NCBI RefSeq assembly: GCF_004000605.1
Contig: NZ_CP018911.1
Coordinates: 1,240,001 to 1,304,000, forward strand
Reading direction: 5' to 3'
Source: Glycocaulis alkaliphilus
GTDB lineage: Bacteria > Pseudomonadota > Alphaproteobacteria > Caulobacterales > Maricaulaceae
Length of the DNA: 64,000 nucleotides
A program made the translations under genes and the position numbers. Positions within the stretch are counted from its first letter, which is position 1. Every line of letters starts with the position of its first letter. Shown piece after piece: positions 42,522 through 50,678 of this stretch. Below the pieces are notes generated by a model that saw only the letters and a list, made by a program, of their open reading frames with translations, was not told the origin of the DNA and did not search any database.

Positions 42522-44357
42522 ATGTCGCTGCCGATCATACTTCTTGGAATCGTCCTGGCGGCCACCATGGCGCTCTTCCTCTGGGGAAAGCTGCGCCATG
42601 ACGCCGTCGCGCTGGCGGCGCTGGTGGCGTGTGTGCTGCTGGGACTGGTGCCGGCTGGCGACGCCTTCTCCGGGTTCGGCCATCCGGCGGTCATCACGGT
42701 GGCCTGCGTTCTGATTCTGTCCGGAGCGCTGCAATCAGCCGGTACGGTGGATGTCATCGCGCGCACCGTGCTGCCAAAAAACGCGCACCCGATGGTCATG
42801 CTGACGGCCCTGTCCTTGCTGGCTGCCTTCCTGTCCGCCTTCATGAACAATGTCGGCGCCCTGGCGCTGCTCATGCCCATAGCGCTGCAGATCGCCCGCA
42901 AGCAGGGCATGGCCCCGGGGCGCTTGCTGATGCCGCTTTCTTTCGCCTCCATTCTTGGGGGCATGACGACGCTGATCGGCACGCCGCCCAACCTGATCGT
43001 GTCAGGCTTCCGGGCAGAGGCAGGCCTTGGCCCCTTCGCCATGTTCGACTTTGCGCCGGTCGGGCTTGCGATTGCCGGAGCGGGCATTGTTTTCGTGCTC
43101 GCGCTGTCTTGGCTTCTGGTCCCGCGCCGCCACTCGCAAAGCGCCGAAGGCTTCGAAACGGGCAGCTATCTGACAGAGGCGCGTGTGCTCGATGATAGCA
43201 GGGCCAACGGGAAGACCCTGCGCGAGCTCCAGTCCAAGCTGGATGAGGCCAGCGCGCAAGTGCTCGCCCTTATCCGCGATGAAAAGCGCTACCCGTCCCC
43301 TCACGCCAATCGTAAGGTGAAGGCCGGTGACCTTCTGGTGATCGAGGCGGACCCCGAAGGGCTGACAACAGCTCTGTCTGCGCTCGGCCTGCAACTGGAA
43401 GAAGAGGCGTCTACCGTTCCGGAGGACGGGGAAAACGGGCAGGAGGCTGATCTGGCGGAGGAGACAGCCCCCGGTGGCCGCCGCCGCATCGTTCACGCCG
43501 ATGAAGTGCATCTGGCCGAATATGCGGTGTCGCCGGGCTCGGCGCTTGCTGGCCGCTCAGCCAGCGACATCCGCCTGCGTACACGCTTTCAGGTCAATCT
43601 TCTCGCTGTCTCGCGCAATGCCACGCATTCACGCGCCCGGCTGCGGACCATGAAGATCAGAGAGGGTGATGTCCTCCTGCTGCAGGGCAGTGAAGAGGCG
43701 ATGGCGGAGTTTGCCTCGCATATGGGCTGCGTTCCGCTTGCCGAGCGCACGTTGCGCATTCCTGATGCGCGCAAGGCGGTAACGGCGGCTGTGGTGATGG
43801 GCGGTTCGGTGGCGCTGGCCGCGACGGGCACGCTGCCGGCCGCCATGGCCTTTGCGGTGGGCGTGCTGGCCGTCATGGTGCTGCGCATCATTCCGCTGCG
43901 CAATATTTACGACAATGTGGACTGGCCGGTGATCGTACTTCTTGGCGCCTTGCTGCCGGTTGCCGGAGCCTTGGAGAGTACCGGCGCGGCGAGCTTTCTC
44001 TCCGCCCAGCTCCTCTCGCTCACCGGGCAGGCAGGGCCTGTTCTGGTGCTGGCGCTCATCCTGATCGTGACCATGACGCTGTCTGACTTCATGAACAACG
44101 CCGCCACAGCGGCGGTCATGTGTCCTGTCGCAATCAGCCTCGCTGCTGCGATGAATGTCAGCGCCGATCCCTTCCTGATGGCGGTGGCTGTCGGGGCGAG
44201 CTGTGCTTTCCTGACGCCAATAGGCCATCAGAACAATACGCTGATCCTTGGACCCGGTGGCTTCAAATTCAGCGATTACTGGCGCCTTGGCTTGCCGCTG
44301 GAGGTTGTCGTAATCGCAATCGGCGTCCCAGTGATCCTGGTGGTCTGGCCACTCTAA
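42522..44357 (+). CDS. SLC13/DASS-family permease with two TrkA-C domains
   Basis: A 611-residue transporter. The N-terminal membrane half has MNNVGALALLMPIAL and the SILGGMTTLIGTPPNLIV motif. Two cytosolic TrkA-C (RCK-C) regulatory domains lie at about residues 205-290 and 315-395. The C-terminal membrane half contains SDFMNNAATAAVMCPVAI and GHQNNTLILGPGG. These SLC13-like carriers import sulfate or dicarboxylates/short acids, often Na+-coupled. Twenty bases separate it from the CoA-transferase gene, so they are likely co-transcribed. Confidence 0.9.
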   Translation: MSLPIILLGIVLAATMALFLWGKLRHDAVALAALVACVLLGLVPAGDAFSGFGHPAVITVACVLILSGALQSAGTVDVIARTVLPKNAHPMVMLTALSLLAAFLSAFMNNVGALALLMPIALQIARKQGMAPGRLLMPLSFASILGGMTTLIGTPPNLIVSGFRAEAGLGPFAMFDFAPVGLAIAGAGIVFVLALSWLLVPRRHSQSAEGFETGSYLTEARVLDDSRANGKTLRELQSKLDEASAQVLALIRDEKRYPSPHANRKVKAGDLLVIEADPEGLTTALSALGLQLEEEASTVPEDGENGQEADLAEETAPGGRRRIVHADEVHLAEYAVSPGSALAGRSASDIRLRTRFQVNLLAVSRNATHSRARLRTMKIREGDVLLLQGSEEAMAEFASHMGCVPLAERTLRIPDARKAVTAAVVMGGSVALAATGTLPAAMAFAVGVLAVMVLRIIPLRNIYDNVDWPVIVLLGALLPVAGALESTGAASFLSAQLLSLTGQAGPVLVLALILIVTMTLSDFMNNAATAAVMCPVAISLAAAMNVSADPFLMAVAVGASCAFLTPIGHQNNTLILGPGGFKFSDYWRLGLPLEVVVIAIGVPVILVVWPL

Positions 44358-44377
44358 GATAAGGAAATAATAGCGAT

Positions 44378-45586
44378 ATGTCTGATGGTGCGTTGTCCCA
44401 CATCAAGGTTCTTGACCTCTCGCGTGTGCTGGCGGGACCGTGGTGTGCCCAGATACTGGGCGATCTTGGCGCCGACGTCATCAAGGTGGAGAACCCTGAC
44501 GGGGGCGATGATACGCGCGGATGGGGCCCGCCCTTCATGCCCGGCGAGGGCGGCGGGCAGGGCGATGCGGCCTACTATCTCTGTGCCAACCGGAACAAGC
44601 GCTCAATCGCGGTCAATCTGCGCGATCCCGAAGGCCAGGCGATCATCCGCAAGCTGGCTGCACAAAGCGATGTGGTCATTGAGAATTACAAGACGGGCGG
44701 CCTGAAGCGCTTCGGTCTGGACTATGACTCCTTGAAAAAGGAGAGCCCCTCTATTGTGTATTGCTCAGTAACCGGGTTCGGGCAGACGGGGCCGAATGCG
44801 CATTTGCCGGGGTATGATTTCCTCATTCAGGCAATGGGCGGCCTGATGAGCGTCACCGGCGAGGATGCGCCGGTGAAGGTGGGGGTTCCAATCGTCGATC
44901 TCTTCACCGGCGTGTACGCCGCTGGCGCGATACTGGCAGCGCTTGTGGCGCGCGATCAGGGCAAGGGCGGACAGTATATCGACATGGCGCTTTTCGATGT
45001 GCAGGCAGCCATGCTGGCGAACCAGGCCTGCAATTTCCTCGTTGGCGGCAAGGTGCCTGGCCGCATGGGTAACCGGCACCCCAATATCGTTCCGTATCAG
45101 GATTTTCCTACTGCGGACGGGCGGATTGCCGTTGCTGTTGGAGCCGATCGTCAGTTCCGCGCCTTTGCGGCTGTGCTGGGGCGTCCCGAATGGGCCGATG
45201 ATCCGCGGTATGCGCGCAATTCGGCGCGGGTTGAGTATCGCGAAGAGCTGTGTGGCGAGATAGCCAGCATCATGCGCCGCCGTGCCAGTGATGAATGGCG
45301 GGCGGAGCTGGACGCCGCAGGCATTCCCTGCGGCCCCATTCAAGGCCTTGATGGTGTGTTTTCCGAACCACAAGCAGTGGCCCGGGAGCTGACATTCGGT
45401 ATGGAAGTGTCCGGGTCAGGGCCCGCGACGCTGGTGGCCAATCCCATGCGCCTGTCGCAAACGCCGCCCCGCTACAGCAAGGCGCCGCCACGATTCGCCG
45501 AGCACACCGCCGAGGTGTTGCAAGAACGCCTCGGACTGTCGCAAAATGATGTGGAGCGGCTGAAAGAACTGGGAATACTCGCCTGA
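44378..45586 (+). CDS. CaiB/BaiF family CoA-transferase
   Basis: A 402-residue class III CoA-transferase. N-terminal KVLDLSRVLAGPWCAQILGDLGADVIKVE, then the conserved NRNKRSIAVNL. The catalytic Asp is expected in DMALFDVQAAML, and the C-terminal domain includes WADDPRYARNSARVE. Transfers CoA between carboxylic acids, for example from succinyl-CoA to an imported acid. An AAGGAAA site precedes the ATG. Its stop codon lies in the loop of an intrinsic terminator. Confidence 0.92.
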   Translation: MSDGALSHIKVLDLSRVLAGPWCAQILGDLGADVIKVENPDGGDDTRGWGPPFMPGEGGGQGDAAYYLCANRNKRSIAVNLRDPEGQAIIRKLAAQSDVVIENYKTGGLKRFGLDYDSLKKESPSIVYCSVTGFGQTGPNAHLPGYDFLIQAMGGLMSVTGEDAPVKVGVPIVDLFTGVYAAGAILAALVARDQGKGGQYIDMALFDVQAAMLANQACNFLVGGKVPGRMGNRHPNIVPYQDFPTADGRIAVAVGADRQFRAFAAVLGRPEWADDPRYARNSARVEYREELCGEIASIMRRRASDEWRAELDAAGIPCGPIQGLDGVFSEPQAVARELTFGMEVSGSGPATLVANPMRLSQTPPRYSKAPPRFAEHTAEVLQERLGLSQNDVERLKELGILA

Positions 45587-45600
45587 GCGGTATTCTTTTT
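45573..45600 (+). terminator. intrinsic terminator spanning the CoA-transferase stop codon
   Basis: Stem GAATAC(T)CGC with GCGGTATTC around the loop CTGA, followed at once by TTTTT. The TGA stop is inside the loop, so translation termination and hairpin formation share the same bases. Confidence 0.75.
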
Positions 45601-45741
45601 GGAACGGAAGCTCTGGCATCTGCGTAAGAAATCCGCTACTCCAGTAGCAGAAGCGCCGGGCTCCGGCTGTTTCGTGCGTCCAAACGGCGCTTTGTACACC
45701 ACGCTCAACGAAGGACGTATTCCGCGTCCGGAGGGGGAATT

Positions 45742-46801
45742 ATGAAAAAACGGCTTCTTACAGCTGCTGCTGTCGGTGCCTTTCTTGCTCTGCCGTCCGT
45801 AGCGGCGGCCCAGGAAGGTTGGTACGTCCGCGGCGCTCTTGGTTACGGTGCTCCTGGCGATTCTGACGTCAGCGGCATTCAACTGCCCGTCCGTCGCATC
45901 AGCGGCAAGAGCAGTGTCCGCGAGGCTCTGGCTCTGGGCTACCAGTTTGATGGCGGCTTCCGTGCCGACCTTGAACTGGCACACCGCTACAACAACACTG
46001 GCGCCATCGGCAATCTGCCGCAAAGCGCCAGCAGCGTTCATGCCTGGTCGGTAATGCTGACGGGTATCTATGAATTCAACCAGGGTGGTTGGGCTCGTCC
46101 GTATGTCGGCGCTGGCGCCGGTATTGTGGACTCCTACTTCTCGGGCGCTGGCCTGCTTTCGACGAACGTTCCGTTCACGGTTCGTGACAACGATCAGTCG
46201 TTCGCTTACCACGCTCTTGCTGGTGTTGCGTTCAGCCTGACCCAGAACCTGATGCTCGACGTCGAGTATCGTTACTTCGGTTATGGCCGCACCAACTACG
46301 ACACCCCGTACAATGTCAGCGTGAACGCTCTGCGCGGGCACGAAGCATGGGCCGGTCTGCGTTACGTGTTTGCGGCTCCGGCTGCGGTAGCCCCGCCGCC
46401 CCGCCGCCTCCGCCCCGCCGCCTCCGCCGCCGCCTCCGCCCCCGCCGCCTCCGCCGGCATGCGAAGACGCGCAGTTCGTGGTGTACTTCGAGTGGGATCG
46501 CGCCAACCTGACGGATCAAGCCCGTCAAGTGGTCAACAACGCTGTCAATAACGCCCGCAACTGCGGCGTGGCCAGCGTCCAGATCGACGGTCACACCGAC
46601 ACGTCCGGTTCGGCCACCTACAACCAGGGCCTCTCCGAGCGCCGCGCCCGCGCGGTTCGTGACGAGATGGTTCGTCTGGGCGTCCCGACGGGTTCGATCT
46701 CTCTGAACGCGTTTGGTCAGACCCAACTGGCCGTTCAAACCCGTGATGGTGTGCGCGAGCCGCTCAACCGTCGCGCGGAAGTGCGGATGGACCTGCGCTA
46801 G
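45742..46801 (+). CDS. OmpA-family outer-membrane protein with apparent frameshift in the proline linker
   Basis: The first frame (45742-46551) encodes a signal peptide (ending SVAAAQEG) and an eight-strand OmpA-type barrel to about residue 213. It then leaves frame in a CCG-rich linker and ends in a nonsense tail. The OmpA peptidoglycan-binding domain (QIDGHTDTSGSATYNQGLSE, then RRAEVRMDLR) is in another frame up to 46801. The linker has two CCCC runs (in GCCCCG) where a neighbouring repeat has CCCCC. Adding one C to each restores one frame of 353 residues with an all-proline linker. This implies sequencing or assembly error, or slippage variation. A CGGAGGGGG ribosome-binding site supports expression. 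Confidence 0.85.
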
Positions 46802-46832
46802 TCGCAAGTTCCATAGTCTGAACGACTGACGG

Positions 46833-46869
46833 ACGGCCCGGTGCTCATGCACCGGGCCGTTCTTCTTTG
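46833..46869 (+). terminator. intrinsic terminator after the OmpA-family gene
   Basis: Perfect 12-bp stem ACGGCCCGGTGC/GCACCGGGCCGT with loop TCAT, followed by TCTTCTTTG. It ends 60-70 bases past the OmpA stop. Confidence 0.85.
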
Positions 46870-46958
46870 TATGGCCCGGGGTTTGTGTGGTCCGGGCGCT
46901 AGGCCTTGTGCTGCGCTGGCGCAGCGCACTTGCGGCGGGTTGACCCGCCTGCCGCCAC

Positions 46959-47016
46959 GGCGCAAGACAGGGGTATCACGGTCATGATGGAGCAGGGCCT
47001 CTGCCTCCTGTGCGCC
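46959..47016 (+). promoter_or_regulatory. structured 5' leader of the trans-sulfuration enzyme gene
   Basis: A long-range stem GGCGC(AAG)ACAGG with CCTGTGCGCC encloses an alternative hairpin GGAGCAG/CTGCCTCC that shares bases with it, so the two pairings exclude each other. Two further hairpins (GTGC-TGCGC region and GGCGGG/CCCGCC) lie just upstream. The layout resembles an attenuator or riboswitch, but no known SAM-class consensus was recognised. Confidence 0.35.
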
Positions 47017-47062
47017 ATAGCGCCACCACATGACCCGAACCGATTTTGAAAAAGGCGTTCAG

Positions 47063-48355
47063 ATGAGCAAACCCGAAACCCCCTATCGCAAGCGCGCTCT
47101 CGGCAACCGGCCTTTGCGGCCGGAAACCCTGATGATGAGCTACGGGTTCGATGCCAAACTCTCTGAGGGGGCGATCAAGCCGCCCATCTTCCAGACCTCC
47201 ACCTTCGTATTCTCCAGTGCGGAGGAGGGTGCTGCCTTCTTCCGTGTGATGGGCGGCCGGGCCGTGGACGGCGATCCGGCGGCGCCGGGCCTCATGTATT
47301 CGCGTTTCAACAATCCCAATGTGGAAGTGCTCGAAGACCGGCTGACCCTTTTTGATGGCGCCGAGGAGGCGTGTGTCTTCTCCTCCGGCATGGGCGCGAT
47401 CTCCACTGTGCTGCTGGCCTTTGCCAGGTCCGGCGATGTGGTCTTGCAGTCCACCCCGCTCTATGGCGGTACCGAGACGCTGATCCGCAATATCATGCCC
47501 AATTACGGTATCGCGATGGAGGATTTCGTTGCGGGCGCGCCCGACGACGAAATCCGCGCGCAGGCCGAGGCCGCAATGAAGCGCGGGCGCGTGTCGATGA
47601 TCTACACCGAGACGCCGACCAACCCGACGAACGAAATTGTCGATCTGGCGCTGATGAAGACGCTGGCTGACGAGATCGGCAAGCGGCAGGGCCACCGCCC
47701 GGTCGTGGTCGTCGATAACACGGTGCTTGGCCCTATCGGCCAGTCGCCGCTGGCGCATGGCGCAGACCTCGTTGTCTACTCCCTGACGAAATATATTGGC
47801 GGGCATTCCGATCTGATCGGGGGTGCAGCGATGGGTTCCAGCGAGGTGATGGCACCGGTGCGCAAGCTGCGTTCGGCTATCGGCACCAATCTCGATCCAA
47901 ACACGTGCTGGATGCTCGCGCGCTCGCTGGAGACGGTCAGCCTGCGCATGCAGGCGGCGTTTGATGGTGCGGCAAAGGTCGCTGCCTATCTGAAAGATCA
48001 CCCGAAAGTGGAGAAGGTGCGCTATCTCGGCTTCCTGGAGCCTGGTTCGCGCGATCACACCGTACACCACCGCCAGTCGGGCGAGTATTATGGCTCCACC
48101 TTCGCCTTCGACGTTACGGACGGGCAGGAAGGGGCTTTCCGCATGCTCAATGCGCTGAAAGTCATCAAGCTGGCGGTCAGCCTTGGCGGCACCGAGACAC
48201 TTATCTGCCATCCCGGCTCCACCACGCATTCAGGTGTCGATCCGGCCCTGCGTGAGCGCCTGAAATTTTCGGCCGGCATGGTACGGGTATCCATCGGCAT
48301 CGAGCACCCGGATGATCTGATCGCCGATCTCGAGCAGGCGCTCTCACACGTCTGA
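47063..48355 (+). CDS. cystathionine gamma-synthase family PLP enzyme
   Basis: A 430-residue Cys/Met-metabolism PLP-dependent enzyme. The substrate-binding stretch YSRFNNPNVEVLEDRL is near residue 80, GMGAISTVLLAF near 113, and the PLP-lysine is in YSLTKYIGGHSDLIGG. The C-terminal SLGGTETLICHPGSTTHSG is typical of the family (gamma-synthase, beta/gamma-lyase, O-acetylhomoserine sulfhydrylase). The N-terminus has a subgroup-specific extension (RALGNRPLRPETLMMSYGF) seen in proteobacterial 'cystathionine gamma-synthase family' proteins. ATG at 47063 with AAAAAGG upstream. Located upstream of the arginine-degradation operon. Confidence 0.88.
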   Translation: MSKPETPYRKRALGNRPLRPETLMMSYGFDAKLSEGAIKPPIFQTSTFVFSSAEEGAAFFRVMGGRAVDGDPAAPGLMYSRFNNPNVEVLEDRLTLFDGAEEACVFSSGMGAISTVLLAFARSGDVVLQSTPLYGGTETLIRNIMPNYGIAMEDFVAGAPDDEIRAQAEAAMKRGRVSMIYTETPTNPTNEIVDLALMKTLADEIGKRQGHRPVVVVDNTVLGPIGQSPLAHGADLVVYSLTKYIGGHSDLIGGAAMGSSEVMAPVRKLRSAIGTNLDPNTCWMLARSLETVSLRMQAAFDGAAKVAAYLKDHPKVEKVRYLGFLEPGSRDHTVHHRQSGEYYGSTFAFDVTDGQEGAFRMLNALKVIKLAVSLGGTETLICHPGSTTHSGVDPALRERLKFSAGMVRVSIGIEHPDDLIADLEQALSHV

Positions 48356-48389
48356 TCGTCGCTGGCAGCAGCATTGCAGGTGGTCTTCC

Positions 48390-49649
48390 ATGAGCGCGCT
48401 TACCTTATCGGCAGATGAGAAATCCGTCCTCGGCTGGATAGACGGTGAGGGCGATTCCATGATCGCCTCCGTCCGGCGCTGGTCTGACATCAATTCCGGC
48501 AGCCGCAATGCGGCAGGGCTGGAGGCGATGCAGGCCGAGCTGAAGGACGCGTTCTCACGGCTCGATGCCCGTATGGAGACCGTGGAGCTGGCGCCGTCTG
48601 AAACCGTCACGCCCGACGGCGAGATCAGGCCGGTTGAGTACACGCCCGCGCTGAAAGTCTCCGCGCGGCCCGATGCCCCGGTGCGCGTAGTGCTGACCGG
48701 CCATTCGGACACGGTTTTTGCCGCCGATCACCCCTTCCAGACCTGCCGGGATGTGGACAGCGACACCCTCAATGGCCCTGGCGTGGCGGATATGAAGGGC
48801 GGGCTTCTGGTCATGCTGCACGGCCTGCTGGCGCTAGAGCGCAGCCCGTGGGCGAAGGATCTGGGCTATGACGTTCTCATCAGCCCGGATGAGGAAATCG
48901 GCTCGCTCGGCTCCGGGCCCGTGCTGGCGGAGCTGGGCGCCAAGGCTCATGTCGGCATGACGTATGAGCCTGCACTGGCTGATGGCTCGCTGGCGGGCGC
49001 GCGCAAAGGCTCGGGCAATTTCTCCCTGCGGGTGAAGGGCAGGGCGGCGCATGCGGGGCGCGAGCATCATCTGGGCCGCAACGCCATCGTGGCCGGGGCG
49101 GCCTTCGCCAAGGCGATAGACGGGCTCAACGGCCAGCGCGAAGCGGTGACGATCAATGTCTCGCGCATTGATGGCGGCGGCGCGCCCAACGTGGTGCCGG
49201 ATGTGGCCGTCGTGCGCTTCAATGTGCGCGTGGGCGACGAGGAGGATGCGCGCTGGGTTCTGGCCGGGCTCGAGAAGGCGGTGGCGGAGATCAACACCCG
49301 CGACGGCATCATGGCTGATCTGCATGGCGGGTTTACCCGCCCGCCCAAGCCGATGACACCGGCAAACCTGCGCATGTTTGAATGGACGCGTGAGGCGGGC
49401 CGCACCATTGGCCTCGATCTGAAGTGGAACCCGACGGGCGGCGTCTGCGAGGGCAATAATCTGTGGGCGTCGGGCTGTCCGAATGTGGATACGCTGGGCG
49501 TACGCGGCGCCGACATCCATTCAGACCGGGAGATCGCCAAAATCTCCAGCTTCACCGAAAAAGCGAAGCTTTCTGCTGTCATGCTGATGAAATTTGCCAA
49601 AGGCGAGTTCGATGCCCGCGAGGCACGCGCACTCGCCCGCGCTCTATAG
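48390..49649 (+). CDS. M20-family metallohydrolase heading the arginine succinyltransferase operon
   Basis: A 419-residue di-zinc amidohydrolase of the M20 (ArgE/DapE/CPG2) family. First metal motif TGHSDTVFAAD, bridging Asp in GPGVADMKGG, catalytic Glu pair in ISPDEEIGSLGS, a dimerisation domain (KGRAAHAGREHHLGRNA) and a late metal ligand in the GADIHSDRE region. It is 18 bases upstream of astA and reads as the first gene of the ast operon. With no astE present, removal of the succinyl group from N-succinylglutamate is an attractive guess; other acyl-amino-acid hydrolases are possible. Confidence 0.85.
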   Translation: MSALTLSADEKSVLGWIDGEGDSMIASVRRWSDINSGSRNAAGLEAMQAELKDAFSRLDARMETVELAPSETVTPDGEIRPVEYTPALKVSARPDAPVRVVLTGHSDTVFAADHPFQTCRDVDSDTLNGPGVADMKGGLLVMLHGLLALERSPWAKDLGYDVLISPDEEIGSLGSGPVLAELGAKAHVGMTYEPALADGSLAGARKGSGNFSLRVKGRAAHAGREHHLGRNAIVAGAAFAKAIDGLNGQREAVTINVSRIDGGGAPNVVPDVAVVRFNVRVGDEEDARWVLAGLEKAVAEINTRDGIMADLHGGFTRPPKPMTPANLRMFEWTREAGRTIGLDLKWNPTGGVCEGNNLWASGCPNVDTLGVRGADIHSDREIAKISSFTEKAKLSAVMLMKFAKGEFDAREARALARAL

Positions 49650-49667
49650 AAACAGGAAATTGCCGCC

Positions 49668-50678
49668 ATGCTGATGGTGCGTTCGGCGCGTAGCGCGGAT
49701 CATTCATCCTTTACCGCTCTGGCCGCTTCAGCGGGCACAGGCTTCACCAGCTTGGCGGTCAGCGCCGATGCGCTGGCTGAAAAGCTGGAGAAGTCCGAAC
49801 AGGCGTTTGCCGGGAAAATCCCGGACCGCTCCGACGCGGCCTATCAGCTCATGCTGGAGGACACCGAGAGCGGTAAGGTGCTGGGTACGGCGGCGGTCAA
49901 AGCCGCGGTGGGGATCAAGAAGCCGTATTTCGACTTCAAGATCATGACCTTCGCGCAAGCCTCCAAGGAGGCGGGCCAGCGCTTCGACATGGAAGCGATG
50001 ATGCTGGTCAATGATTTTGCTGGCTGCAGCGAAGTTGGCTCGCTCTTCGTGTCGGACGCCGCGCGCGGACGCGGGGCAGGGCGGCTGATGGCGCAGTCAC
50101 GCTATCTGCTGATCGGCGCAGACCGCTCGCGTTTTGGCGAGCGCGTGGTGGCAGAATTGCGCGGCGTGGTCGATGAGGCAGGCGAGTCGGTCTTCTACAA
50201 CCATGTCACCCGGCCCTTTTTCCGCATGACGTTTGACGAGGCCGACCGGATGAGCGCCTCCACCGATAACCAGTTCATTCTCGATCTCATGCCGACCCAC
50301 CCGATCTATCTGGATCATCTGCCTTCCGGCGTGCGCGAGGTGATGGGCAAGACCCATCCGCACGGCGTGAACGCAAAGCGGCTGCTGGAGTGGGAAGGGT
50401 TCGAGTATCACCGCTATGTCGATATTTTCGATGGCGGACCGCTGGTGGACTGCCCGGTCGAGCGTGTCCGCACGGTGCGCGAAAGCCGCGTGCTGACCGT
50501 CGGCTCGGCAGGCGGCGAGACGGTCGAGGCGATGGTCTCCACCGACCGCATGAACGATTTCCGTCTCGTCAGGTGCGAGGTCCGCGTCAGCGAGAACACG
50601 GTTGCGCTGGATGATGACGTGCGGCGCGCGCTCGATCTGAGCGATGGGAACACAGCAAGAGTATGGGTGAATACATGA
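49668..50678 (+). CDS. astA: arginine N-succinyltransferase
   Basis: A 336-residue GNAT-like enzyme that succinylates arginine from succinyl-CoA, first step of the AST pathway. Typical segments: RSARSADHSSFTALAASAG, VGIKKPYFDFKI, GSLFVSDAARGRGAGRLMAQSRY, GESVFYNHVTRPFFRM and LPSGVREVMGKTHPHG. Its stop overlaps the astD start (ATGA at 50675-50678). Confidence 0.95.
   Translation: MLMVRSARSADHSSFTALAASAGTGFTSLAVSADALAEKLEKSEQAFAGKIPDRSDAAYQLMLEDTESGKVLGTAAVKAAVGIKKPYFDFKIMTFAQASKEAGQRFDMEAMMLVNDFAGCSEVGSLFVSDAARGRGAGRLMAQSRYLLIGADRSRFGERVVAELRGVVDEAGESVFYNHVTRPFFRMTFDEADRMSASTDNQFILDLMPTHPIYLDHLPSGVREVMGKTHPHGVNAKRLLEWEGFEYHRYVDIFDGGPLVDCPVERVRTVRESRVLTVGSAGGETVEAMVSTDRMNDFRLVRCEVRVSENTVALDDDVRRALDLSDGNTARVWVNT

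Noticed and set aside
46380-46470. CCG/CCT-rich tract as a possible tandem repeat or CRISPR-like array
   Set aside because: It is the proline linker codon run of the OmpA-family gene.
46861-47062. Known SAM-class riboswitch before the trans-sulfuration gene
   Set aside because: No SAM-I, SAM-II or SAH consensus core could be recognised; only generic hairpins are visible.
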